DNA of 13,108 bases from Elusimicrobiota bacterium (GTDB lineage: Bacteria; CG03; SLGR01): contig JAAZFS010000079.1 in the NCBI GenBank assembly GCA_012511615.1, positions 1 through 13,108 on the forward strand, read 5' to 3'. This document shows, one piece after another, positions 1 to 6,905 of this stretch (its first letter is position 1; each line of letters opens with the position of its first letter). Below the pieces are notes generated by a model. The model was not told where the DNA came from. It saw nothing but the letters and a program-made list of their open reading frames with translations, and did not search any database. A program made the translations under genes and the position numbers.

Positions 1-2
1 CT

Positions 3-1388
3 CCAGGGTTTGCGGGAAGTGATATTGCTAATGTTATGAACGAGTCGGCGCTTCTAGCCGGAAGAGAGGATGCTAAAGGAGTTACCATGCATCATGCGGA
101 AGAAGCTATTGACCGGATTATAGCGGGTCCAGCCAAAAAAAGCAGGGTTATCTCTGATGAGGAAAAGCGGAAAATAGCCTATCATGAGGCGGGCCATACA
201 CTGGTGGCTCTTCATTTAAAGAATGCAGATCCAGTCCATAAGGTTTCTATACTTCAGCGAGGCCCCGCGCTTGGCTACACACTTCAGCTTCCTATGGAGG
301 ACCGCTACCTTACCTCAGAAGATGAAATACTTGATAAACTGAGCGTTATGCTTGGTGGTCGTAGCGCCGAAGAGATAATATTCAATGAAAAGACTACAGG
401 TGCCCACGATGACCTCCGCCGAGTGACCGAGATGGCTTATAAGTTAGTTGTTGAATACGGCATGAGCGAGGAGCTTGGACCCCTTACATATAATCGAGAT
501 CGCGAAAATATATTTTTAGGAAGGGAAATCTCCCAGGGGAGGGAGTATTCAGAAGAGACTGCCCGCCGTATTGATAAGGGTGTAAGAAATATTGTGGAAA
601 GGTGCCACAAGGTTGCTCTGGATGTATTAGAAACAAACAAAGATAAGCTAATAGAGTTGGCAGAGGAGCTTATAAAAAGAGAGCAGATTGTGGGCGATGA
701 AATCAAGATAATTGCCGGCATTATGCCTCCACCAGAAAAGACGGAGTTAGCTCCTGAGGTAGAGAGTGAAAGTAAAGAAACTAGGGATTCAGAACCTGAT
801 CTTTTTGATATAGAAGAAACTAGTGAGGCCGATGAGGCTTCTCTGGGGGAAAAAGATAAGCTTAAGCAAGAAAAAGATGCTGGGGATGATAAGACTCTCA
901 CGAGTGCAAAAACTAGTCCTAAGCAAGAAAGAGATGCTGGGGATGATAAGGATCTCGCGAGTGTAAAAACTAGTTCTAAGCAAGAAAGAGATGCTGGGGA
1001 TAATAAGGCTCTCTCGAGTGCAAAAGCTAGTTCTAAGCAAGAAAAAGATTCTGGAGATGACAGGTCTCTGGCGGTTGAAGAAAATAGTTCAAAGAAGGAA
1101 AAAACTGCCAAGAATGATAAGTCTACAGTGAGAGGGAAAGCTGTGCCCAAGAAAGAAAAAAATGTTGGGGATGGTGATTCTGCTATTCTAAAAAAAGATA
1201 TTTCTAAAGCAGAAAAAGATAGTGGTAATGATGAGTCTCTCGCAGGTCTAGAGAAAACTCCCAAGAAAGGAGAAAAGGCCAGCAGTGATAAATCGTCACC
1301 AAAGTCGTCTTCTAGTAAAAATCCTAGTTTAGAGAAAGAAAATTTGGTTGAGGCAGAGGAAGACAAGAAAGGTAAAGATGGATCATAA
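3..1388 (+). CDS. ftsH: ATP-dependent zinc metalloprotease FtsH, C-terminal part (5' end cut by window edge)
   Basis: FtsH is a membrane-anchored AAA+ protease that degrades misfolded and regulatory proteins at the inner membrane. The reading frame is open from base 3, with no stop back to the edge, and begins in the end of the AAA module (PGFAGSDIANVMNESALLA). The membrane helices and Walker motifs therefore lie upstream of the window. Counting from the first in-window Met (base 36), the zinc site HEAGH is at residues 50-54, and the likely third ligand is an Asp in TTGAHDDL near 125-126. The helical end of the peptidase domain runs to about residue 228. About 220 further residues form a hydrophilic Lys/Glu/Asp/Ser-rich tail with eight 19-residue tandem repeats, far longer than the usual short FtsH tail. 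The end overlaps folE by 11 bp. The family call is very secure; the role of the tail is unknown. Confidence 0.97.
   Translation, partial: PGFAGSDIANVMNESALLAGREDAKGVTMHHAEEAIDRIIAGPAKKSRVISDEEKRKIAYHEAGHTLVALHLKNADPVHKVSILQRGPALGYTLQLPMEDRYLTSEDEILDKLSVMLGGRSAEEIIFNEKTTGAHDDLRRVTEMAYKLVVEYGMSEELGPLTYNRDRENIFLGREISQGREYSEETARRIDKGVRNIVERCHKVALDVLETNKDKLIELAEELIKREQIVGDEIKIIAGIMPPPEKTELAPEVESESKETRDSEPDLFDIEETSEADEASLGEKDKLKQEKDAGDDKTLTSAKTSPKQERDAGDDKDLASVKTSSKQERDAGDNKALSSAKASSKQEKDSGDDRSLAVEENSSKKEKTAKNDKSTVRGKAVPKKEKNVGDGDSAILKKDISKAEKDSGNDESLAGLEKTPKKGEKASSDKSSPKSSSSKNPSLEKENLVEAEEDKKGKDGS
864..1319 (+). repeat. Eight in-frame 57-bp tandem repeats encoding the FtsH C-terminal tail
   Basis: Eight consecutive 57-bp units start at 864, 921, 978, 1035, 1092, 1149, 1206 and 1263. 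Each encodes 19 residues with the consensus K-Q-E-(K/R)-D-(A/S)-G-(D/N)-D-K-x-L-x-S-x-K-x-S-S. Units 1-4 are nearly identical in protein and close in DNA. Units 5-8 keep the length and the Lys-x-Glu-Lys opening but have diverged, and unit 8 is degraded into a Ser/Lys-rich stretch. Constant unit length without frame loss suggests expansion by slippage or unequal recombination under pressure to stay coding. The segment is predicted to be disordered, and no catalytic residue lies in it. Confidence 0.9.
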
Positions 1389-1944
1389 AGCAATAAAAAA
1401 AGCAGTTAGAGATTTTTTAATAGCAATAGGGGAAAATCCTGAAAGGGCGGGCCTTGTAGATACGCCTGACAGAGTAGCTAGAATGTGTGGCGAGATATTT
1501 TCTGCATATAATAAGCCTTTTACTCCGCCTCCGGCTTATTTTCAGGAAGAAAATTATTCTGAAATTATACTTGTAAAGGATATAGAGTTTCATTCTACTT
1601 GTGAGCATCATCTATTGCCTTTTTATGGAAGGGCTCATGTTGCCTATATACCACGAGATGGAAATATTACCGGACTTTCAAAAATATCCCGTCTTGTAAG
1701 TTCCTTGGCCAGTCGCCTTCAGTTGCAGGAGCGTCTGACTAATATTGTTGCCGAGCAGATGATGGAGAATCTGAACCCTTTGGGAGCCATGGTTGTAATT
1801 GAGGCTCAGCACCTTTGTATGATTATGAGAGGGGTAAAAAAACCAGGCTCTAAAGTTATTACTTCAGCCATGCGTGGGGTTTTCCTAAAGGATGCCCGTA
1901 CCCGCTCAGAAGCTCTATCCTTGATGCATAAAAAAGTTCTTTGA
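1378..1944 (+). CDS. folE: GTP cyclohydrolase I
   Basis: FolE converts GTP to 7,8-dihydroneopterin triphosphate, the first step of tetrahydrofolate (and other pterin) synthesis, in the cytoplasm. The 188-residue product has the type IA zinc site: Cys75 and His78 in STCEHHLLPF, and Cys147 in EAQHLCMIMRG. His77 and His145 match the catalytic histidines of the family. The C-terminal signature GSKVITSAMRGVF is intact. I chose ATG 1378 over the in-frame TTG at 1348 because it has AAAGG at 1368-1372 with good spacing and gives the usual family start. It overlaps the ftsH end by 11 bp, and its stop overlaps the folP start, so the three genes are probably translated together. Confidence 0.97.
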   Translation: MDHKAIKKAVRDFLIAIGENPERAGLVDTPDRVARMCGEIFSAYNKPFTPPPAYFQEENYSEIILVKDIEFHSTCEHHLLPFYGRAHVAYIPRDGNITGLSKISRLVSSLASRLQLQERLTNIVAEQMMENLNPLGAMVVIEAQHLCMIMRGVKKPGSKVITSAMRGVFLKDARTRSEALSLMHKKVL

Positions 1945-2765
1945 GAATAAAGGATATCAGGGGTGCCTCTCCGGCAGTAATGGGAGTAATCAATATTACC
2001 CCTGACTCTTTTTCTGACGGTGGTCTATACAATACTCCTGAGGCCGCTCTTATTAGAGCTGAAGAGATGGTTGAGGAAGGTGTAAGGATAATTGATATAG
2101 GTGGCGAGTCCACTCGTCCAGGTTCTGTGGGAATTGGTGTTCAGGAAGAACTCGATAGAGTGATACCAGTATTAGAGAAAATATTGTCGTCAATAGATAT
2201 ACTGGTTTCTTGTGATACTTCAAAACCCCTTGTTGCTTCTGAGGCCCTAAAGTATGGCGCAGTAATGATTAATGATGTAACTGGGGCAGAAAACTTAGAG
2301 ATGATAAGGGTTGTTGAAGAAAACAATGCGGCGCTTTGCATAATGCATATGAAAGGCTGTCCGGAAACTATGCAGAAAGATACCTTATATGACAATATGT
2401 TTGAGGAAGTGAGGGACTATCTTTATGCTCAGGCATCTCTTTGTGTAGAGTTAGGTGTAGACAGGGAAAATATATGTCTGGACCCCGGAATAGGGTTCGG
2501 TAAATCTCCAGAAGATAATCTAAGGATTATGGGAAATGTTGGGTATTTCAAGGGAGATTATCCCTTATTAATGGGGGTTTCTAGAAAATCAGTTATTGGA
2601 AAATATACTGGAGTGGAGGAGGCTAATAAGCGTTTGGGGGGATCAATTGCTTCGGCTGTATGGCTAGCTCTTGAAGGGGTTGATATTGTACGAGCGCACG
2701 ATACCAAGGAAACTTGCCAGGCGCTTAGGATTGCGGCATTATTAAAAGAGAGTAAAAATGAGTGA
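1941..2765 (+). CDS. folP: Dihydropteroate synthase
   Basis: FolP joins p-aminobenzoate to hydroxymethyl-dihydropterin pyrophosphate to give dihydropteroate; it is the sulfonamide target. The 274-residue TIM barrel shows all signatures: MGVINITPDSFSDGG (14-28, Asn18), DIGGESTRPG (52-61), Asp92 in CDTSKP, Asn111 in INDVTG, DPGIGFGKS (181-189), SRKSVIG with Lys217, and RAHD (251-254). The start is TTG 1941 inside a TTGA overlap with the folE stop. There is no clear ribosome site, so coupling to folE is likely. The next Met (1980) would fall directly on the first motif and is less likely. The stop overlaps cdaA by 8 bp. The folB and folK genes are not in the window. Confidence 0.97.
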   Translation: MRIKDIRGASPAVMGVINITPDSFSDGGLYNTPEAALIRAEEMVEEGVRIIDIGGESTRPGSVGIGVQEELDRVIPVLEKILSSIDILVSCDTSKPLVASEALKYGAVMINDVTGAENLEMIRVVEENNAALCIMHMKGCPETMQKDTLYDNMFEEVRDYLYAQASLCVELGVDRENICLDPGIGFGKSPEDNLRIMGNVGYFKGDYPLLMGVSRKSVIGKYTGVEEANKRLGGSIASAVWLALEGVDIVRAHDTKETCQALRIAALLKESKNE

Positions 2766-3558
2766 GTTTTTAAGACTGATACAGGTGATATGGATGGATT
2801 ATCTCCGCCATTTCATAGATATAATTCTCAGCGCATTCATTATTTATAAACTGATGGATTTGACCAGTGGAACCCGTTCCATGCAAGTTTTAAGGGGTAT
2901 CCTTTTTCTTCTTATTGCGACCTTGGTTGCCAGCATGTTGGACTTTGTTTTGATAGGATGGCTTTTAAGATGGTTCTGGGTTGCTGGTGTTGTGGCGCTT
3001 GTAATTGTTTTTCAACCGGAAATTAGGAGTTTTCTTGCCGATCTTGGATCCAGAAAATTTACTCGCCTGATAATGAGGGGGGATTCTGGTTTTATCGATG
3101 AGGTGATAAGTTCGCTTAAGAATATATCCAGTAAAGGTCAGGGAGCTCTGGTTGTTTTTGAGCAGGAGACTGGACTGAGGGATTTTGTAGAATCTGGCAT
3201 AATGATTAACGGAGAGATTAGTCAGGAAATTATAGAAACTATTTTTACCCCTTTAACGCCTTTGCACGATGGTGCGGTTATAATTTCTCAAAATAGGATT
3301 CTTGGTGCCGGATGTATTCTTCCCCTGACACATAACCCTATGATGTCAAGGGTGATGGGGACCCGCCATCGGGCGGCAGTCGGCCTATCGGAGGTTTCTG
3401 ACGCTATAATATGTGTTGTTTCCGAAGAGACCGGCGAGTTTTCTATAGCGCATGAAGGTAAATTGAAACAAGGTGTTGACATAGAGGAAATTAAAAAATA
3501 TTTGCTTAAGTATTTCTCTGAAAAACCCACGGTCAAGGGACATAACCTGAGGAAATAA
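2758..3558 (+). CDS. cdaA: Membrane diadenylate cyclase CdaA (DacA)
   Basis: This enzyme makes cyclic di-AMP from two ATP. The 266-residue protein has hydrophobic helices over about residues 18-85 (FIDIILSAFIIYKLMD, GILFLLIATLVASMLDF, WFWVAGVVALVIVFQPE). The DAC catalytic domain follows, with DGA at 171-173 in LTPLHDGAVIIS and RHR at 203-205 in GTRHRAAVGLSE, the two ATP-binding motifs of the family. Length and architecture match CdaA rather than DisA. ATG 2758 overlaps the folP end. The regulator gene cdaR (ybbR) normally follows; here only a 27-codon remnant does, and glmM, another common neighbour, is absent. Confidence 0.96.
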   Translation: MSEFLRLIQVIWMDYLRHFIDIILSAFIIYKLMDLTSGTRSMQVLRGILFLLIATLVASMLDFVLIGWLLRWFWVAGVVALVIVFQPEIRSFLADLGSRKFTRLIMRGDSGFIDEVISSLKNISSKGQGALVVFEQETGLRDFVESGIMINGEISQEIIETIFTPLTPLHDGAVIISQNRILGAGCILPLTHNPMMSRVMGTRHRAAVGLSEVSDAIICVVSEETGEFSIAHEGKLKQGVDIEEIKKYLLKYFSEKPTVKGHNLRK

Positions 3559-3642
3559 TTGAAGAAAAATCTATTTCATAAAATTTTTGCCCTAATAATA
3601 GCTTTGGTACTTTGGGGATACCTGATGTATATAGGTCAATGA
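3559..3642 (+). CDS. CdaR/YbbR-like anchor-only microprotein (27 aa), possibly a gene remnant
   Basis: TTG at 3559 follows the cdaA stop directly and has GAGG at 3549-3552 at good spacing. The 27-residue product starts with a basic stretch (MKKNLFHK) and then a single helix (IFALIIALVLWGYLMY), ending at a TGA inside an ATGA overlap with pdxJ. From memory, the opening K-(I/L)-x-(A/S)-L-x-x-A-x-x-L-W-x-Y is typical of YbbR/CdaR N-termini, and cdaR is the usual gene after cdaA. All extracytoplasmic YbbR domains are missing and pdxJ begins at once, so this is a deletion rather than a frameshift. It could be a functional membrane microprotein partner of CdaA or a vestige kept for translational coupling. 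Translation is inferred from the start signals only. Confidence 0.6.
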   Translation: MKKNLFHKIFALIIALVLWGYLMYIGQ

Positions 3643-4346
3643 TTAAGTTAGGAGTTAATATAGATCATGTTGCCACTCTTCGGCAGGCCAGGCAAGAGGG
3701 TATTCCGGATATTCTTGAGGCCGCCTACGCTGTTGAACGCGGCGGTGGAGATTCGATTACGATTCACTTGAGGGAGGACAGGAGGCATATTCAAGATGAA
3801 GATGCCTTTATACTTAAAAACCAAGGTCCCCTTATGATAAATTTTGAGATGAGTGCTGCCGAGGAAATGGTTAACATTGCCCTTAAACTTCATCCTAGGA
3901 GTGTTTGCTTAGTGCCTGAGAAAAGAGAAGAACTTACAACGGAAGGGGGGCTTGATGTACTTGGAGATTTTGAAAGAATTAAAGAGGTGACGGGCCGTCT
4001 TAGTGAGGCTGGAATAGAAGTCGCCCTATTTTTGGATTCCGATGAGAAGCAGATTGACGCTGCTGCCAGGGTAGGCGCCGCCGCGGTGGAACTCCACACA
4101 GGCAGATACGCAAACAGTTTTTCTGAGTCGGATGCAGAGCTAAAGCGCTTGATTAAGGCTGCCCAACTGGCCACATCTATGGGTTTGATAGTTAATGCCG
4201 GCCACGGTTTAAATTATTCAAATGTTAAAGAAATATGCGCTATTGAGGGGGTAAATGAATTAAATATTGGATATTCCATTGTCTGTAGGGCAATATTTGT
4301 CGGACTTGAATCGGCGGTAAGGGAAATGAGGCAACTGATACCTTGA
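3639..4346 (+). CDS. pdxJ: Pyridoxine 5'-phosphate synthase
   Basis: PdxJ condenses 3-amino-2-oxopropyl phosphate with 1-deoxyxylulose 5-phosphate to pyridoxine 5'-phosphate, in the DXP-dependent vitamin B6 pathway. The 235-residue protein starts with the family signature LGVNIDHVATLRQAR. It carries His43 in TIHLREDRRHI, Glu70 in MINFEMS, and His189 in NAGHGLNYSNV, matching the catalytic His/Glu/His set. LVPEKREELTTEGGLDV is also diagnostic. ATG 3639 sits in an ATGA overlap with the upstream microprotein; an earlier in-frame TTG at 3612 would add nine residues not expected for the family. The stop overlaps the next gene by 4 bp. Presence of pdxJ implies the DXP route rather than PdxS/PdxT. 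Confidence 0.97.
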   Translation: MIKLGVNIDHVATLRQARQEGIPDILEAAYAVERGGGDSITIHLREDRRHIQDEDAFILKNQGPLMINFEMSAAEEMVNIALKLHPRSVCLVPEKREELTTEGGLDVLGDFERIKEVTGRLSEAGIEVALFLDSDEKQIDAAARVGAAAVELHTGRYANSFSESDAELKRLIKAAQLATSMGLIVNAGHGLNYSNVKEICAIEGVNELNIGYSIVCRAIFVGLESAVREMRQLIP

Positions 4347-4639
4347 GGAAGAAGGGGTTTATTGTACTTCTTCTAATTGCCCTAGTTTACTGGGGCTATT
4401 TTTTTTCAGGTAAGATTAGGAATTTGCCAGAACAGGAAAAAACTGGATCCGATGTTATGGAAATTCCTCGGGAGGCTGGGCTTAAAATAATTGAGGGTCA
4501 GGTGAAGATATTTGAAGTGATTGAGGGACGCTATCCTGATACCCTTGAAGAGCTTATAGAAAAAGAATATATGGGAGTTCTGCCAGATGCCTATGGGCGG
4601 CCTTGGGAGTATGATTCATCTGACGGGAGGGTAAATTGA
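4343..4639 (+). CDS. Small membrane-anchored protein with pseudopilin-like C-terminal segment
   Basis: The 98-residue product starts at TTG 4343 in a TTGA overlap with the pdxJ stop. An N-terminal helix (residues 6-21, FIVLLLIALVYWGYFF) after basic residues RKK suggests an inner-membrane anchor with the rest outside. Residues 45-98 resemble the soluble end of GspG/type II pseudopilins: a helix ending in YPDTLEELIEKEYM, then GVLPDAYGRPWEYD, like the family's 'P-D-x-W-G-x-P-Y-x-Y' loop. There is no prepilin peptidase site (no G-FTLIE), so it is not a normal pilin. A GAGG at 4328-4331 is distant, so coupling to pdxJ is likely. No specific function is recognised. Confidence 0.75.
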   Translation: MRKKGFIVLLLIALVYWGYFFSGKIRNLPEQEKTGSDVMEIPREAGLKIIEGQVKIFEVIEGRYPDTLEELIEKEYMGVLPDAYGRPWEYDSSDGRVN

Positions 4640-5004
4640 AATTTCTGGGCAATGGGGTAGATATTGTTCATGTCAAGAGATTTGATTCTGAAAATACTGA
4701 GAAAATTGCCCGCCGGCTTCTAAGCGAAGGAGAACTGGAATACTGTAGGGGAAAAAGCGATTTTGTGCTTCATATGGCTGGTCGGATAGCCGCTAAAGAG
4801 GCAATTTATAAAGCAATTAGTCTTTATACTGACGAGTATTACTGGAAAGATATTGCTATTATTCCCAGTAAAAGAGCTCCTGTCTTGGACCCAGAATGTA
4901 GACTTGCGGGTTTTCTAAAGAAAAATAAATTCTCCTTAAGTTTATCAATATCTCACGACGGAGATTATGCTGTGGCCCATGCGGTTGTTTGGAGTAAAAA
5001 TTGA
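4636..5004 (+). CDS. acpS: Holo-[acyl-carrier-protein] synthase
   Basis: AcpS transfers 4'-phosphopantetheine from coenzyme A to a serine of acyl carrier protein, activating it for fatty acid synthesis. The 122-residue length is typical of this family. GVDIVHVKRF includes the Mg-binding Asp9, AAKEAIYKA gives Glu55 and Lys59, and LSISHDGDYAVAHAVV closes the fold. TTG 4636 is supported by a strong GGAGG at 4626-4630 and by the position of Asp9, which leaves no room for a later start. Both ends are TTGA overlaps, with the upstream anchored protein and with nnr. Confidence 0.95.
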   Translation: MKFLGNGVDIVHVKRFDSENTEKIARRLLSEGELEYCRGKSDFVLHMAGRIAAKEAIYKAISLYTDEYYWKDIAIIPSKRAPVLDPECRLAGFLKKNKFSLSLSISHDGDYAVAHAVVWSKN

Positions 5005-6503
5005 AAATAATCACAGGTCGCGAAATGGCCCGTTTGGATTCGGCTTCTGAGACTCCAGCGGAAATTTTAATGGAGCGAGCCGGCCGAGGATTGGCACTTG
5101 CAATAGAAAAATACCTTCCAAATTTGCCCTTAATTTTTATATGTGGAAGAGGTAATAATGGTGGTGATGGTTTTGTAGCTGCCCGTTATCTTTTAGAAAA
5201 AGGCCGCCAGCTCAAGGTTTTTCTTCTGGGTGATGAAAATAAACTCTCTGGGCATTCCGGCTTGAATGCTCGCAGACTGGATATACATATTGAAGAATTA
5301 ATAGATATAAAAGCATTTGAGGAGGAGTTTTTAGAACCTCTTATTGCAGTCGACTGTATATTTGGTACTGGATTTCGTCCGCCACTTGATGAAAAAACCC
5401 GAAAAATTCTTGAAATAATTGATAAAAAAAGTAAAATTACTGTTGCATGTGATATACCGTCCGGAGTGTGCGGGGATACCGGCTGTGCGGATCTGGGCTC
5501 GGCTTATGCAGACCTTACGGTAACATTTGAATATCCCAAGGTTGGGCATATAAGTGACTTAGGTAATCTATTGTCCGGCAGTGTGGAGGTAATTCCAATT
5601 GGGATAGGTATTTCTCCTGATGAATATTATCAGGAAGCAGAGTTTCTCTCGCGAGAAGAGGTCCTTGAAAATATAAGCCGTCGGGATAGGTTATCTCATA
5701 AAAAGACTTATGGGCATACCCTTATAGCAGGTGGTTCTCCGGGAATGTCTGGTGCCATAGTTTTGGCAGCCAAGGGAGCCCTTCGTAGTGGGGCGGGTTT
5801 AGTGACCTGCGCTGTGACAAGGAGTATCGCCGCGGAAGTAGCAGCTGGCTCTGTGAGTTCTATGAACCTAATTCTTGAAGATGGCATGTCTGGAGCTCCA
5901 GCCGAAGGCTCTGCAGACAGGATACTTTCACATATAAAGAAAAGGGCCATTGATGCACTTCTTATAGGACCTGGATTAGATTGTGGGGCTGGTGCTAGAA
6001 ATTTTCTGAGAGAGATTCTCGAGGGAATTCCAAAGGAAATCGCACTTGTCTTGGATGCAGATGCTCTGAATATTCTTGCCTCCTCTACGGAGGAAGTAAG
6101 AAAATATAAGTTTCAGAACTTGGTTCTTACTCCACACCCAGGTGAGATGGGTCGCCTTTTGAATATAAGCACCGAGGAAGTTCAGCTAAATAGAATTGCA
6201 TCGGCGAAAAAACTTTCGGAAATCACAGGCGCTACAGTTATTTTAAAAGGCTACCGGAGCCTCATAGTTAAAAAAGATAAGGTTTTTATAAACCCTACTG
6301 GAAATCCGGGTCTTGCGACCGGTGGCAGTGGAGATATTCTTGCCGGCATGGTTGCTTCCTTTGCAGGACAGGGAGATGATGTATTTATAGCTGCAATGAA
6401 AGCTTCATGGATACATGGAAGAAGTGCTGACATGGAAGCCTGGGAGAAGAGCGAAAGTTTTATTCTTCCAGAAGATATGATAGGAAAATTTTGGAAAGTA
6501 TGA
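5001..6503 (+). CDS. nnr: Bifunctional NAD(P)HX epimerase / ADP-dependent dehydratase (NnrE-NnrD fusion)
   Basis: This enzyme repairs hydrated NADH/NADPH: the N-domain epimerises R-NAD(P)HX, and the C-domain dehydrates the S form at the cost of ADP. The 500 residues split at about 220. The YjeF_N half has GRGNNGGDGFVAARYL (49-64), AVDCIFGTGFRPPL (116-129) and DIPSGV (151-156). The ribokinase-like half has GGSPGMSGAIVLAAKGALRSG (244-264), LLIGPGLD, LDADALNIL (351-359), LTPHPGEMGRL (376-386) and NPTGNPGLATGGSGD with catalytic Asp445. TTG 5001 has GGAG at 4991-4994 and gives the usual MKIIT-type start. The pairing with acpS is common in bacteria. No truncation is seen. Confidence 0.96.
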   Translation: MKIITGREMARLDSASETPAEILMERAGRGLALAIEKYLPNLPLIFICGRGNNGGDGFVAARYLLEKGRQLKVFLLGDENKLSGHSGLNARRLDIHIEELIDIKAFEEEFLEPLIAVDCIFGTGFRPPLDEKTRKILEIIDKKSKITVACDIPSGVCGDTGCADLGSAYADLTVTFEYPKVGHISDLGNLLSGSVEVIPIGIGISPDEYYQEAEFLSREEVLENISRRDRLSHKKTYGHTLIAGGSPGMSGAIVLAAKGALRSGAGLVTCAVTRSIAAEVAAGSVSSMNLILEDGMSGAPAEGSADRILSHIKKRAIDALLIGPGLDCGAGARNFLREILEGIPKEIALVLDADALNILASSTEEVRKYKFQNLVLTPHPGEMGRLLNISTEEVQLNRIASAKKLSEITGATVILKGYRSLIVKKDKVFINPTGNPGLATGGSGDILAGMVASFAGQGDDVFIAAMKASWIHGRSADMEAWEKSESFILPEDMIGKFWKV

Positions 6504-6505
6504 TT

Positions 6506-6522
6506 CGGATAGTAAGTATCCG
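6506..6522 (+). other. Short perfect stem-loop between nnr and the next gene
   Basis: CGGATA (6506-6511) and TATCCG (6517-6522) form a perfect 6-bp stem with a GTAAG loop, two bases after the nnr stop and just before the strong ribosome site at 6526-6532. No T-run follows, so it is not a typical intrinsic terminator. It may separate or stabilise transcripts; chance occurrence is possible. Confidence 0.4.
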
Positions 6523-6537
6523 TAAAAGGAGGAGTGT

Positions 6538-6825
6538 ATGTTAAGTGTGATTTTTGGGATTGTCAGTGTAGTAGCAGGAGTTCTTTGGCTGGCTATGGGT
6601 GGTGCCTGGGGGCATTTTCTCGTAGTTTTACAGGGGTCAGTCCCACCGTTTTTGATTCTTGTTGGTCTCGTTGCTTTTGCGGCTGGAGTTTCCAGTATTA
6701 AGGACAATGCGGCAGCTCGTAAGGAAGAGGCCAAGCTTGAAGCTGAAGCCGCCGCCGCTTCGGATGCAGATGATAAAAAAGATGATTCCGAAAAAGATGA
6801 AAAGGAAGACAAAAAAGAAGACTGA
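6538..6825 (+). CDS. Small two-helix membrane protein with charged C-terminal tail (MamI-like topology)
   Basis: The 95-residue product has the best ribosome site in the window (AAGGAGG at 6526-6532, five bases before ATG). Residues 1-22 (MLSVIFGIVSVVAGVLWLAM) and 35-52 (VPPFLILVGLVAFAAGVSS) are two helices joined by a short Trp-containing loop (GGAWGHFLVVLQGS). Residues 55-95 are a cytoplasm-type Lys/Glu/Asp/Ala tail. From memory, the SVIFG-glycine-rich helix, a Trp loop ending in G-x-(V/I)-P, then a second helix ending in GLVA-x-A-x-G-V, resembles MamI, a small magnetosome-membrane protein. No other mam gene is present, so a magnetosome role is not claimed. Function unknown; expression as an abundant protein is inferred from the ribosome site. 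Confidence 0.85.
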   Translation: MLSVIFGIVSVVAGVLWLAMGGAWGHFLVVLQGSVPPFLILVGLVAFAAGVSSIKDNAAARKEEAKLEAEAAAASDADDKKDDSEKDEKEDKKED

Positions 6826-6862
6826 TTCGGGAAAGAATAAACTAATAATTATATCTTAGGCG

Positions 6863-6905
6863 TCCGGTTGGCTTGAACAAGTCTTTCGCCGGAAGATCCG
6901 GGGAG
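6863..6905 (+). promoter_or_regulatory. Possible alternative-hairpin leader covering the tsaE ribosome site
   Basis: The 87-bp gap before tsaE holds TCCGG twice (6863-6867 and 6897-6901) and one CCGGA (6889-6893) that can pair with either copy. Pairing with the second copy makes a tight 5-bp hairpin with an AGA loop that covers the first bases of the GGGGAG ribosome site (6900-6905). Pairing with the first copy leaves that site free. This is a reading of base pairing only; stems are short and no known riboswitch motif is recognised. Confidence 0.25.

Noticed and set aside
864..1319. CRISPR array
   Set aside because: The regular 57-bp periodicity has no unique spacers, stays in frame with ftsH and decays gradually, so it is a coding repeat.
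437..1393. Long - strand open frame (318 codons) opposite ftsH
   Set aside because: It is the antisense shadow of the repetitive, Lys/Glu-rich ftsH tail; its Ser/Phe/Leu-rich product has no family features and no ribosome site.
6659..6859. + strand frame overlapping the two-helix protein
   Set aside because: A +1 shadow of the Lys-rich tail; it lacks a ribosome site, whereas the frame at 6538 has a near-perfect one.
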